NCBI RefSeq assembly: GCF_017874215.1
Contig: NZ_JAGGLB010000030.1
Span: forward strand, 1 to 64,000
DNA: 64,000 bases
From: Paenibacillus eucommiae
GTDB lineage: Bacteria > Bacillota > Bacilli > Paenibacillales > NBRC-103111
Reading direction: 5' to 3'
The notes beneath the pieces were generated by a model. The model worked only from the letters and a program-made list of their open reading frames with translations. It was not told the DNA's origin and did not search any database. This document shows, one piece after another, positions 9,256 to 17,420 of the stretch. Every line of letters starts with the position of its first letter. Within the stretch, counting starts at the first letter, position 1. A program made the translations under genes and the position numbers.

Positions 9256-9645
9256 TTAATCTGGCAAACGTCTTTCCCGTTCCCGCTGAGGCTGGACTTG
9301 TGTTGTAACGGCCTCCTGAGGAACACTTGAATCTGGCAGCAACTGCTCTTCTTTGGCCGAATCTTCTTTGATCGAATCTTCCTTAATCAAATCTTCTTTA
9401 ACCAATTCGACGGTGACTTCTTTCTTCTGGGGAGCAGGAGGATTTGACTGCATGGCTTGCTTTATCATTTCTTGTGGTGGCTCCATCTTCACATTTTCCA
9501 CAATTTCACGGGCGCCCTTTTTCAACTCAGCCAGCGTTTTTCCAACCGTGCGGGCAATTTCCGGAAGCTTCTGTGGCCCGAACAAAACAAGCGCGATAAT
9601 AACAAGCAGTACAATTTCGCTGAAGCCGACATTTTGCAGCATCAT
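9256..9645 (-). CDS. tatA: Twin-arginine translocase subunit TatA
   Basis: 129 residues, longer than the ~60-90 usual for TatA. It has an N-terminal transmembrane helix (EIVLLVIIALVLFGPQKLPE), the FGPQKLPE hinge and the amphipathic helix (IARTVGKTLAELKKG). The C-terminal half is charged and repetitive (KEDLIKEDSIKEDSAKEE) and probably disordered. TatA oligomers form the translocation path; with TatC alone it serves both the TatA and TatB roles in Firmicutes. AAAGGTGG precedes an ATGATG start; either ATG could be used. Confidence 0.95.
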   Translation of the reverse strand: MMLQNVGFSEIVLLVIIALVLFGPQKLPEIARTVGKTLAELKKGAREIVENVKMEPPQEMIKQAMQSNPPAPQKKEVTVELVKEDLIKEDSIKEDSAKEEQLLPDSSVPQEAVTTQVQPQRERERRLPD

Positions 9646-9669
9646 ACAGCCACCTTTCTATAGTTTAAA

Positions 9670-10680
9670 CTAACAGTTGTAAAGCCCTCCGTACCCCATC
9701 TCCGTAATATCACCCCGTACAATTTCCTCACCTGCACAAATTCTAGGAAGCAGCACATCAAAAGAAGTATATGGATCGTGCATTACGCAACCTGGCAAAC
9801 CCATTATAGGAACATCGTCCAAATAAGCCATCATTAACATAGAGCCTGGAAGCATCGGTGTTCCGTAGCTGACTATCCGGGCTCCAGCCTGCTTGATCGC
9901 CCCTGGTGTCCTGTCGTCAGGATCTACCGACATTCCTCCCGTAACGAGAATCAGATCAGCTCCCTGCGCTCTATATTGATGTATGTGCCGCACAATCATC
10001 TCACTATCGTCAGGCGTCAGCTGCTGATCTATCACTTCAGAGCCAAGCGCAGCAACCTTTGCTGTAACAACAGGACCAAACTTATCGGCGATGCGCCCCT
10101 TAAAAACTTCGCTTCCGGTCGTAATAAGCCCCACACGAAGCTTACGGAACGGCTTCACTTCAATAATCGGCTCACCTGCCTGCCGGAGCTCACGCGCCTG
10201 CTGTTCAATCCGCATAACCTTGGCTTCTTCGACAAGGAGCGGAATAACCCTCGTACCTACCAAGGATTGTCCCGCTTGAACGACCGTGTTCGTCTTCATC
10301 GTAGAGATAACGACCTGATCCTCTGCATTCGCACGGTCAACGAACGCTTTGTGGATTTTGGCCAGTCCATGAATCGCCGATTTCACATTGACCTTGCCTT
10401 CATGAGGCTCTGTGCATGTTACATTTGCGCCGCTTATTGCCCGCGCCATCCGTTCGGCCGCTTCATCCTCATGAAGGTAGCCTGGAGCAAGCTCCATAAC
10501 ATATATGTGTTCCTTACCTATGCTTAATAAAGCGGGAATATCCGCCTCTTGAATTTGGTAACCCTTGCGGAATAATCTCCCCTTGAACTTGCCTGGCAGA
10601 ATTTGCGTCAAATCATGCGGCAAAACCATGCCAACCGCATCCTCTACCTTCACTTCCCGCAGCATGCCCTCAGGCTTCAT
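9670..10680 (-). CDS. MoeA-like molybdopterin-binding protein
   Basis: 336 residues, shorter than the ~400 of canonical MoeA. The N-terminal part (LREVKVEDAVGMVLPHDLTQI) resembles the MoeA start, and the C-terminal half is a MoCF_biosynth fold with ITTGSEV and VTGGMSVDPDDRTPGAI, the usual molybdopterin-binding signature. A separate MoeA domain IV is not evident. It probably binds molybdopterin or its adenylate, but whether it inserts molybdenum is uncertain. It overlaps the upstream mog/moaB-like gene by 11 bp. Confidence 0.8.
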   Translation of the reverse strand: MKPEGMLREVKVEDAVGMVLPHDLTQILPGKFKGRLFRKGYQIQEADIPALLSIGKEHIYVMELAPGYLHEDEAAERMARAISGANVTCTEPHEGKVNVKSAIHGLAKIHKAFVDRANAEDQVVISTMKTNTVVQAGQSLVGTRVIPLLVEEAKVMRIEQQARELRQAGEPIIEVKPFRKLRVGLITTGSEVFKGRIADKFGPVVTAKVAALGSEVIDQQLTPDDSEMIVRHIHQYRAQGADLILVTGGMSVDPDDRTPGAIKQAGARIVSYGTPMLPGSMLMMAYLDDVPIMGLPGCVMHDPYTSFDVLLPRICAGEEIVRGDITEMGYGGLYNC

Positions 10681-11179
10681 CGGTATGCTCTCCCTCTTTG
10701 CCAGTCAGAATACCCAGCGCATGCGGCAGCTGATCGATGATAGCCATCAAATTCTCCTGCACGCCCTTCGGACTTCCTGGCAGATTGATAATGAGCGTCC
10801 TGCCGCGGATACCGGCTACTGCGCGCGAGAGCATCGCCCTGCGGGTTTTCTGCATCGATGAGACTCGCATGGCCTCTGCAAAGCCGGGAGCTACCCGGTC
10901 GATGACATTCAAAGTCGCTTCCGGCGTAACATCTCTTAGCGCAAGCCCTGTCCCACCCGTTGTGAGAATCAGGTCAGCCTGATAATAATCAGTCATTTCG
11001 ATCAAGGAAGCCATGATTTCATCCATCTCATCCGGAACGACCCGGTACTCGATAATGTCCCCCTGAATTTCTTCCTCAACCAGCTCGCGGATCACCTGAG
11101 CGCTAGTGTCCTCCCTCTCGCCTCGGAAACCGCGGTCGCTGGCCGTTAGAATCGCAACCTTCCAGCGCATCAGCGTCAC
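10670..11179 (-). CDS. moaB: MogA/MoaB family molybdenum cofactor biosynthesis protein
   Basis: 169 residues, typical for MoaB/Mog. Members adenylate molybdopterin before metal insertion. Motifs seen are AILTASDRGFRGEREDTS at the N-terminus, LILTTGGTGLALRDVTPEAT, and IINLPGSPKGVQENL, which covers the molybdopterin-binding loops. It sits between moaC and the MoeA-like gene in one minus-strand operon. Confidence 0.92.
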   Translation of the reverse strand: MTLMRWKVAILTASDRGFRGEREDTSAQVIRELVEEEIQGDIIEYRVVPDEMDEIMASLIEMTDYYQADLILTTGGTGLALRDVTPEATLNVIDRVAPGFAEAMRVSSMQKTRRAMLSRAVAGIRGRTLIINLPGSPKGVQENLMAIIDQLPHALGILTGKEGEHTDEA

Positions 11180-11207
11180 CTCTCTTTCTTATTACTTTAC
11201 CAGAAAA

Positions 11208-11705
11208 TCATGAAGAAAGGGGAGCATTTCTGTGAAAATCCCCATTTTTACCGCCAGTTTTCGCTAGCAGCATCGTAGAGCTTATGACCATACTCTTTTC
11301 CACAGCCTTGCACATATCATAAATTGTTAGCGCAGCCGCAGAAACAGCGGTTAAGGCTTCCATTTCTACCCCGGTTTGACCCGTAGTACGAACGGTAGCT
11401 TCTATGTATAACTCGTTATCCCCATTGTCGGAGAATTGAATATCAATGCCTGTAAGCGCAATCGGGTGACACATCGGAATCCAGCTGGACGTTTGCTTGG
11501 CACCCATAATGCCTGCCACCTGAGCCACAGCAAGGACGTCGCCCTTCTTCAGCTTGACTTGCTTAATTAGCTCCAACGTTTCGCGCTGCATGGAGATGCT
11601 GCATCTGGCGGTTGCTGATCGTTTCGTTTCTGCCTTTTCGGTCACATCCACCATGCGGGCGCGCCCCTGCTCGTTAAAATGAGTCAGCCCGGAGGAAGAC
11701 TCCAT
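11208..11705 (-). CDS. moaC: Cyclic pyranopterin monophosphate synthase MoaC
   Basis: 165 residues, family-typical. MoaC converts the MoaA product (3',8-cyclo-GTP) into cyclic pyranopterin monophosphate. Conserved elements are LTHFNEQGRARMVDVTEKAETKR, the IPMCHPIALTG active-site loop, VEMEALTAVSAAALTIYDMCKA and AKTGGKNG at the C-terminus. B. subtilis has a moaC paralogue (ydiG) at the same syntenic place. No moaA, moaD or moaE is present here. Confidence 0.97.
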   Translation of the reverse strand: MESSSGLTHFNEQGRARMVDVTEKAETKRSATARCSISMQRETLELIKQVKLKKGDVLAVAQVAGIMGAKQTSSWIPMCHPIALTGIDIQFSDNGDNELYIEATVRTTGQTGVEMEALTAVSAAALTIYDMCKAVEKSMVISSTMLLAKTGGKNGDFHRNAPLSS

Positions 11706-11731
11706 CGGTATCAGCTCCTTTAAGTTTATGC

Positions 11732-12430
11732 TTAAGCCTGATGCAATTCAAGCGTTTCTGTTATTAGCCCATCTACACGAAAATCATGCCACGAGACAGG
11801 CACCTGCTCTACGATCTGCAAATCAAATGCAGCAGCAACCAAGTAGGGCTTGGCCAGCCCGCGTGCTGCAAACAGCTGGATAAACCGGTCATAAAATCCT
11901 CCGCCATAGCCCAGCCTGCCAAACGCTTTGTCAAAAGCAAGTCCAGGCACCAGAATCATCGACAAAGCTTCAATATGATGCTCTACAGGCAGCTCAGCTT
12001 TAGGCTCTCTAATGCCCCACAAGCTGCCTTCCACGTCCTCATAGCTGCTGACCGCATGCAAATTTAAGCTTCTCGTCTCCTTGACGACCCGCGGTAACAG
12101 TACACGCACCCCTTCCTGCCAGCACCACTCCATAAAAGGAGTAATATCAGCCTCTGAGCGAAAAGGCATATAAGTCAGCACGGTAGGCGCCATTTGCTTG
12201 ACTGTAGTCCCGTCTTCCCCGCCGCCGTCTGGATGCAGAGAATCAGGAGAAGGACTCAGAGTTGGACTATAGGACAAATTTTGTGCATGAGCCAAAAGAC
12301 GCTCCTTGCCAAGCTCTATAAGCTGTTCATTAATTATGGCCTGCTTGGCGGACCGGATGTCAGGAGTCAGCAGTGAGCGCTTGGCTTCTAGTTCCTTGCG
12401 CAGCTCTATTTTACGTTCACGGATGTTCAT
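11732..12430 (-). CDS. 5-formyltetrahydrofolate cyclo-ligase
   Basis: 232 residues. It converts 5-formyl-THF to 5,10-methenyl-THF using ATP. Family features are the N-terminal RKIELRKELEAKR, TYMPFRSEADITPF, VPGLAFDKAFGRLGYGGGFYDRF (the signature around the ATP/folate site) and FDLQIVEQVPVSWHDFRVD. An unusual ~30-residue Ser/Pro/Gly-rich insertion (SYSPTLSPSPDSLHPDGGG) sits before the first core strand; most family members lack it. The upstream sequence AAGGAAGGGG supports the ATG. It is first in the molybdopterin/tat cluster and divergent from the ABC-F gene. Confidence 0.93.
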   Translation of the reverse strand: MNIRERKIELRKELEAKRSLLTPDIRSAKQAIINEQLIELGKERLLAHAQNLSYSPTLSPSPDSLHPDGGGEDGTTVKQMAPTVLTYMPFRSEADITPFMEWCWQEGVRVLLPRVVKETRSLNLHAVSSYEDVEGSLWGIREPKAELPVEHHIEALSMILVPGLAFDKAFGRLGYGGGFYDRFIQLFAARGLAKPYLVAAAFDLQIVEQVPVSWHDFRVDGLITETLELHQA

Positions 12431-12593
12431 GATGTCTTTCCCCTTCCTTAGGGGTGGTTTTCCTCATTCTAACATACAGAGATCAAAAACTACACTCATA
12501 CAAATACACTCCATGGTGAATAGGTGGCAGTCCGCCCTGGAATCAGGTATTCTGAAGATAGGAAAAGAAAATACGACCGGAGGTACTACAATT

Positions 12594-14570
12594 ATGCTGC
12601 TGCAAGTGTCAGGAATATCCAAAGGCTACGGGGTTCGTACCGTGCTTTCAAATATAACGCTGCAAATAGAAGATCGCGAGAGAATTGGGCTTGTAGGCGT
12701 CAATGGCGCAGGGAAATCTACACTGCTGCAAATCATTGCAGGCGAGCTTTCCTATGATAGTGGAGATTTATTCAAGGCCAAAGAAACGAAGATTGGCTAC
12801 TTGCGCCAGAACAGCGGCCTGCATACAGACAAATCGATCTGGAATGAGCTGCTGAGCGTGTTCACGTCCCTGCTGGAAACCGAGAGAGAGCTGCGCGAGC
12901 TGGAGGCGCTTATGGCCGATCCGCAGCTGCTTCTTGATGAGAAGAAATATGAAACCACCATGAACCGTTATGCGGTTAAGTCGGAATGGTTTCGCGAGCA
13001 TGGCGGCTATGAAATTGAAGCTAAAATCCGCGGTATTTTGCATGGCATGGGCTTTGGCAGCTTCCCCCCGGACACGGCCGTCAAAACGCTTAGCGGAGGG
13101 CAGAAAACAAGGCTGGCATTGGCCAAGATGCTGCTGGAGGAGCCCGACCTGCTGATGCTCGATGAGCCAACCAACCATCTGGACATCGCTACGCTGACAT
13201 GGCTGGAGAACTATTTACGCGGGTATCCCGGCGCCATCCTGGTCGTCTCGCATGACCGTTATTTTCTGGATGCTCTCGTTACTTCCATTTATGAAATTGA
13301 GCGCAACGCCTCCCGCCGCTACACAGGCAATTATTCCCGATATGTAGAGCTCAAAGAAGCCGACTACGAAATTCAAATGAAGCAATATGAAAAGCAGCAG
13401 GGCGAAATTTCCAAAATGGAAGAGTTTGTACAAAAGAATATTGTCCGCGCCTCTACGACCAAAAGAGCGCAAAGCCGCCGCAAGGCGCTGGAAAAGCTGG
13501 ACCGCCTGGATAAGCCGTTAGGCGATTTGAAACGGGCCTCATTTTCTTTTGAAGTGGCCCATGCCTCCGGCAAAGAGGTGCTCCAGGTTGACCATATTGC
13601 CCTTTCCTATGATGGCAGCAATATGCTGGTTGAGGATGTCTCCTTTCAGCTGAAGCGCGGCGAGACGGCTGCCCTGATCGGACCTAATGGTGTGGGCAAA
13701 TCCACGCTGCTCAAAACATTGATCGGCCAGCACAAAGCGGAACGCGGCAGCTTCAAGTGGGGGGCCAACGTTAGCGTCGGCTACTATGATCAGGAGCAGA
13801 CCGGCCTGACGGCGTCAAACACTGTACTGGATGAAGTGTGGAACAAGTTCCCTCATTTGGAGGAGGCGAGGATTCGGACGGTGCTTGGCAACTTTCTTTT
13901 TAGCGGCGAGGATGTTTTCAAGAAAGTGTCTGCGCTCAGCGGCGGCGAAAAAGCCCGAGTCTCTCTGGCCAAGCTGATGCTGGAAAATGCCAACATGCTC
14001 ATTCTCGATGAGCCGACGAACCATCTTGATCTATACAGCAAAGAAGTGCTCGAATCCGCGCTTATGGACTACGAGGGCACTCTGCTATTCATCTCTCATG
14101 ACCGCTACTTCCTCAATAAAATGGCAGAGAGCATGCTTGAGCTTTCTCCCCAAGGGTTAACCAGCTATTTAGGCAATTACGATGATTTTGTCGAAAAGAA
14201 AGCCGAGCTTGCCGAAATGGAAGCTGCCCGTCTTGCCAAGGAGGCCGGCAAGCTGAAGGCAGCCGGGCAAGCGGGCGGACAGGCTGACCAGCGCCAGGGG
14301 GCAGGAAGCAGTTCAAGCGCTGGCGGCTCTAGCTCTGGCTTGAGCTCCAAGCAGGCCACGCGAGAAGAACGTACCCGACAGCGCAAGCTCGAGCAGTTGG
14401 AGCTGGACATTGCCCGGCTGGAGGGAGAGGTTTCCGCCATCGAGGCTGAGCTGGCTGACCCCTCCGTGTACAATGACTACATCCTCGTTCAGGAAAAAAC
14501 GGCAGCTGCCGAGCAGCGTAAAGCAGAGCTGCAAAGCTGCTACGAGGAGTGGGAAGCGCTGCTCTTGTGA
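12594..14570 (+). CDS. ABC-F family ATPase (YdiF-like)
   Basis: 658 residues, two ABC domains without membrane segments. Walker A motifs GVNGAGKST and GPNGVGKST, signature motifs LSGGQKTRLALAK and LSGGEKARVSLAK, and Walker B LDEPTNHLD twice. The linker between domains and a C-terminal charged coiled coil after a Gly/Ser/Gln-rich stretch (~residues 560-600) are typical of ribosome-binding ABC-F proteins, which act on stalled ribosomes; some give antibiotic protection. The position beside tsaD/moaC/tat matches B. subtilis ydiF. The start is set by GGAGG seven to eight bases before ATG at 12594; the frame is open farther upstream but without a ribosome-binding site. The last 31 bases overlap the convergent membrane-protein gene. 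Confidence 0.95.
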   Translation: MLLQVSGISKGYGVRTVLSNITLQIEDRERIGLVGVNGAGKSTLLQIIAGELSYDSGDLFKAKETKIGYLRQNSGLHTDKSIWNELLSVFTSLLETERELRELEALMADPQLLLDEKKYETTMNRYAVKSEWFREHGGYEIEAKIRGILHGMGFGSFPPDTAVKTLSGGQKTRLALAKMLLEEPDLLMLDEPTNHLDIATLTWLENYLRGYPGAILVVSHDRYFLDALVTSIYEIERNASRRYTGNYSRYVELKEADYEIQMKQYEKQQGEISKMEEFVQKNIVRASTTKRAQSRRKALEKLDRLDKPLGDLKRASFSFEVAHASGKEVLQVDHIALSYDGSNMLVEDVSFQLKRGETAALIGPNGVGKSTLLKTLIGQHKAERGSFKWGANVSVGYYDQEQTGLTASNTVLDEVWNKFPHLEEARIRTVLGNFLFSGEDVFKKVSALSGGEKARVSLAKLMLENANMLILDEPTNHLDLYSKEVLESALMDYEGTLLFISHDRYFLNKMAESMLELSPQGLTSYLGNYDDFVEKKAELAEMEAARLAKEAGKLKAAGQAGGQADQRQGAGSSSSAGGSSSGLSSKQATREERTRQRKLEQLELDIARLEGEVSAIEAELADPSVYNDYILVQEKTAAAEQRKAELQSCYEEWEALLL

Positions 14571-16978
14571 AGACTGGCTAGCCGCTGCGACTGCTCTTCC
14601 TCAAGCCGCAGCAGCAGCATTGGAACCGCGACGTAGACAATAAGCGTCGCAGCAGCAACAATTCCGGAGTCATTGAGCAGCAGTGCTGCTATGGCTCCAA
14701 GTGTATTTGCCGCAAACCCGTACATTAGATACGGGTATTTGTTTTGCCAGAGGACGAGTCTTCCTCTCGGACGAAGCACGAGCACCGCCATCACAAAGAG
14801 GCTGGTGATCAGCACTTTGCTCCATGCGGATACACCGATCAGGTGCCGGTTCATCCGCAGCTTGCGCACGATCAGCTCCCGCAGCTGATCGAACTGCCCC
14901 TCGCGCAGCGCGTGGAACGCGCGCCCCACATGGCTCTCCCGCCCGGCCGCGGCGGGAGAATCTGCGCTGTTGAGCAGCCACAGCGCCAACAGCCCTACCG
15001 CGAGCAGCGCTGCCAGCAGGGTGACCACCCTGCTCCAGCGGAGCTCGCGCAAGCTCTTGCCGGCACAGCAGCATGTGCCGGCTGCGCCGAAGGCGATGGC
15101 GGCGCTGAGCGCGCCGCCCGCATTCGCGCCCAAAGACGGTGCCGCCAGGTACACCGTCACTAGCGCGAACACCGCGCAGGCGAGCAGCGCGGCGCAAAGC
15201 AAAGCAGACGGCGCCCGGGCGCCGGAGGCACCAGATGCTGCCGTAGGAGTTCCTGCGGCAAGCCGTATATGCCAGCGCTGCAGACTGACCGTCACGGCTA
15301 GCAAGAGCGCCCCGATGAGCACACCCATCAGCTCATTGCCGATACCATAATAACGGGCTCCTATCATCGGATCATAGCTTAAAACTGAATACCTCATAGC
15401 ATAGGCACCTGTTAAACCATCCGTCAAAATCATGACACTAACAATCCAGGCTAACAACGAAAGCGCACTTAGCAGCTTAACTCGCTGAAGTAAATAAGCG
15501 CCAACCAACACGACTAGAACAAAACCCGCATACATCCATCCCAAAACAGCTCCTCTTCCAACTGCAAACAACAGCGGCTTTATCCACAAACCCATTACTA
15601 GCATCACACAGGGAGCAGCAAGTATAGTTAAGAGGCAAATTCTGCATGCCTTAACGGCCCATTCTTTCCCGATTCCCATGCCTGCATATGGCCGAAAACC
15701 TATAAACACCATAAACACCAGACACAGCAGTAAAACAATCACCTCATAAGTAGCAAAAGCAAGCAAAAGCTTCAGCCGCAAACGATAAATAGTCTGCATA
15801 GCAGACACATCGCTAATCAGCCACTTGGAATCCCTCTTTTGACTTACCATCTCTACAGATTGCCCAGTCATCTCCTTTGGAATTCTAATACCGAATTCCG
15901 TTAACAGCGACGCCGACAGATCCGTGTAAGCAATCACTCCCACCCGCCGGGTAGTCTCCGAAACAAGAAGTCCTGCCCTCACTCCTCCCTCCATATCTGC
16001 AGAATAGCGAATCACCGGCGCTAAAAAAGCCTTCTCCTTCACAGCATCTACACCAACTTCGGGTGAAAAAATCCACATAACCCCCTCCTTGGATATTCCT
16101 CCCGCTATTACGCCGAGACATTCATCCAGCTCTTGAAGAATTTCAAGCTTAAGCTGCACAAACCTCTCCGCACTATAACTATCCCTATCTGCATAAAGCC
16201 GGTACAAATCTCCTAACTCCAGCAGTACGACTCGCTTCTGATTACTTTCCTCTTCCATTACACTCAACAAATGCTTATAATCCGTTTTTACACCAAAGGG
16301 CCTGTCCACAGAAGCCATCAAAGCGTCATTTCCAATCACGCCACGGTCCACTCCGCCAGCACGATCCATTAACATCTGCGCAGCGTATCTGCGAAGCTTC
16401 TTTGGATCCTCAAAAGTTATCCCCAGATCACTGCTCCCCAAAACCATTCTAAGCACTCCATGCTGCTTCAAACTTTCTCCCAACGTTCCTGGAGAAGCAT
16501 TCGAAAAGCTATTCTTATTCGCCTTATCCAGAACATGAACTTGTGGAACCAAAACCTCTCCAACGTTAAAAGCAGGCTTTCCCGAATATCTATTCATAAG
16601 CTCTAAAGCAGATGCACCACCCCACAGCTCCTTAGCCCCAAAAGTCTGCACACCTGCCATTCCCACAGCATTAGCTCCGGCCCCCAAGCTCACATAAACG
16701 TCGCTCATCTGCCTTTTCTGCGTACGAATATTCATCGCTGCAAAGCCGGATTGTTTGACAAGACGTTGTAAATTCGGCATTTCCTCCAAAACAGCAGGCT
16801 CCAGCTCCATAAAAGAAAACCCCGGAATCGCCACCAGCACCACTTGCTCAAACCATCTATTTTCGTCCACAGAGGAGGCATACAGCTTTACCGGCAAACA
16901 CCCCCAAACAGCCAAGCAGCTCAATATTACAATCATAATCCCAATTATATTTCGACCTAAAAACCCTCGCTTTCTCAT
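14540..16978 (-). CDS. Large membrane protein with an alkaline-phosphatase-like extracellular domain
   Basis: 812 residues. An N-terminal signal anchor (IGIMIVILSCLAVWGC) is followed by ~370 extracytoplasmic residues. These open with VVLVAIPGFSFMELEP and include YVSLGAGANAVG, reminiscent of the alkaline phosphatase/sulfatase superfamily, but I cannot map a full set of metal ligands. From ~residue 405 there are about ten hydrophobic helices; DPMIGARYYGIGNELMG is a conserved-looking loop. Orthologues are uncharacterised and the role is unknown. The segment coding residues ~560-700 (about 14870-15290) is markedly GC-rich and Ala/Gly-rich compared with the rest. The 3' end overlaps the convergent ABC-F gene by 31 bp. 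Confidence 0.75.
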   Translation of the reverse strand: MRKRGFLGRNIIGIMIVILSCLAVWGCLPVKLYASSVDENRWFEQVVLVAIPGFSFMELEPAVLEEMPNLQRLVKQSGFAAMNIRTQKRQMSDVYVSLGAGANAVGMAGVQTFGAKELWGGASALELMNRYSGKPAFNVGEVLVPQVHVLDKANKNSFSNASPGTLGESLKQHGVLRMVLGSSDLGITFEDPKKLRRYAAQMLMDRAGGVDRGVIGNDALMASVDRPFGVKTDYKHLLSVMEEESNQKRVVLLELGDLYRLYADRDSYSAERFVQLKLEILQELDECLGVIAGGISKEGVMWIFSPEVGVDAVKEKAFLAPVIRYSADMEGGVRAGLLVSETTRRVGVIAYTDLSASLLTEFGIRIPKEMTGQSVEMVSQKRDSKWLISDVSAMQTIYRLRLKLLLAFATYEVIVLLLCLVFMVFIGFRPYAGMGIGKEWAVKACRICLLTILAAPCVMLVMGLWIKPLLFAVGRGAVLGWMYAGFVLVVLVGAYLLQRVKLLSALSLLAWIVSVMILTDGLTGAYAMRYSVLSYDPMIGARYYGIGNELMGVLIGALLLAVTVSLQRWHIRLAAGTPTAASGASGARAPSALLCAALLACAVFALVTVYLAAPSLGANAGGALSAAIAFGAAGTCCCAGKSLRELRWSRVVTLLAALLAVGLLALWLLNSADSPAAAGRESHVGRAFHALREGQFDQLRELIVRKLRMNRHLIGVSAWSKVLITSLFVMAVLVLRPRGRLVLWQNKYPYLMYGFAANTLGAIAALLLNDSGIVAAATLIVYVAVPMLLLRLEEEQSQRLASLHKSSASHSS

Positions 16979-17121
16979 TTATGCGTCACCCAGCCTCCCT
17001 TTTGTGCTAGTCTTAGCTTATCTCCGAAAGAGAAACCTATCCCTAACATTTTCCAAAAAGGCATGGACTATTATGTTTCACAAATTCCCAACCACTTTTC
17101 AGCCATTTTTCAACCAACGAT

Positions 17122-17402
17122 TTACAACCATTTACAGCGATTTACAGCTAATTACCAACAAGTTAACAACTACTTACCCACTACTTATCCACAACCAAAA
17201 ACGCATAAAAAAGAGGATTCCCCTCCTTATTTAGAAGGAAATCCCCACTTCTTCACAATCTTATCCACATTATCCACAAAATCTTCGAAAAAAGTTATTC
17301 TGTTGTTATCCATTTCCATGGCTATTTACAAACCCTTAATATATAAGCAATTCTACGACTTATCCCCATTGTACACAGGGTATGTGCATAACTTTACCCA
17401 CA
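17122..17402 (+). other. DnaA-box cluster in intergenic region
   Basis: Perfect DnaA boxes (TTATCCACA) lie at 17185-17193, 17261-17269 and 17270-17278, the last two directly abutting. One-mismatch boxes are TTATCCCCA at 17360-17368 and TTACCCACA at 17394-17402; weaker ones are TTACCCACT (17174-17182) and TTATCCATT (17306-17314). All are on the plus strand. A perfect reverse box TGTGGATAA lies at 17598-17606, just inside leuA. No dnaA, dnaN or gyrase gene is near, so this is unlikely to be oriC; a DnaA-titration or regulatory cluster is more likely. I recall ChIP-mapped DnaA-box clusters in B. subtilis, one of them between gcp (tsaD) and ydiF, which is the matching neighbourhood. The rest of the 440-base gap (16979-17420) shows no gene. 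Confidence 0.75.
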
Positions 17403-17420
17403 CTGCGTTGTTAGTTAAAA

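Noticed and set aside
17122..17402. Chromosomal or plasmid replication origin
   Set aside because: No dnaA, dnaN, rep or par gene is near and the surroundings are ordinary chromosomal genes; a titration or regulatory cluster fits better.
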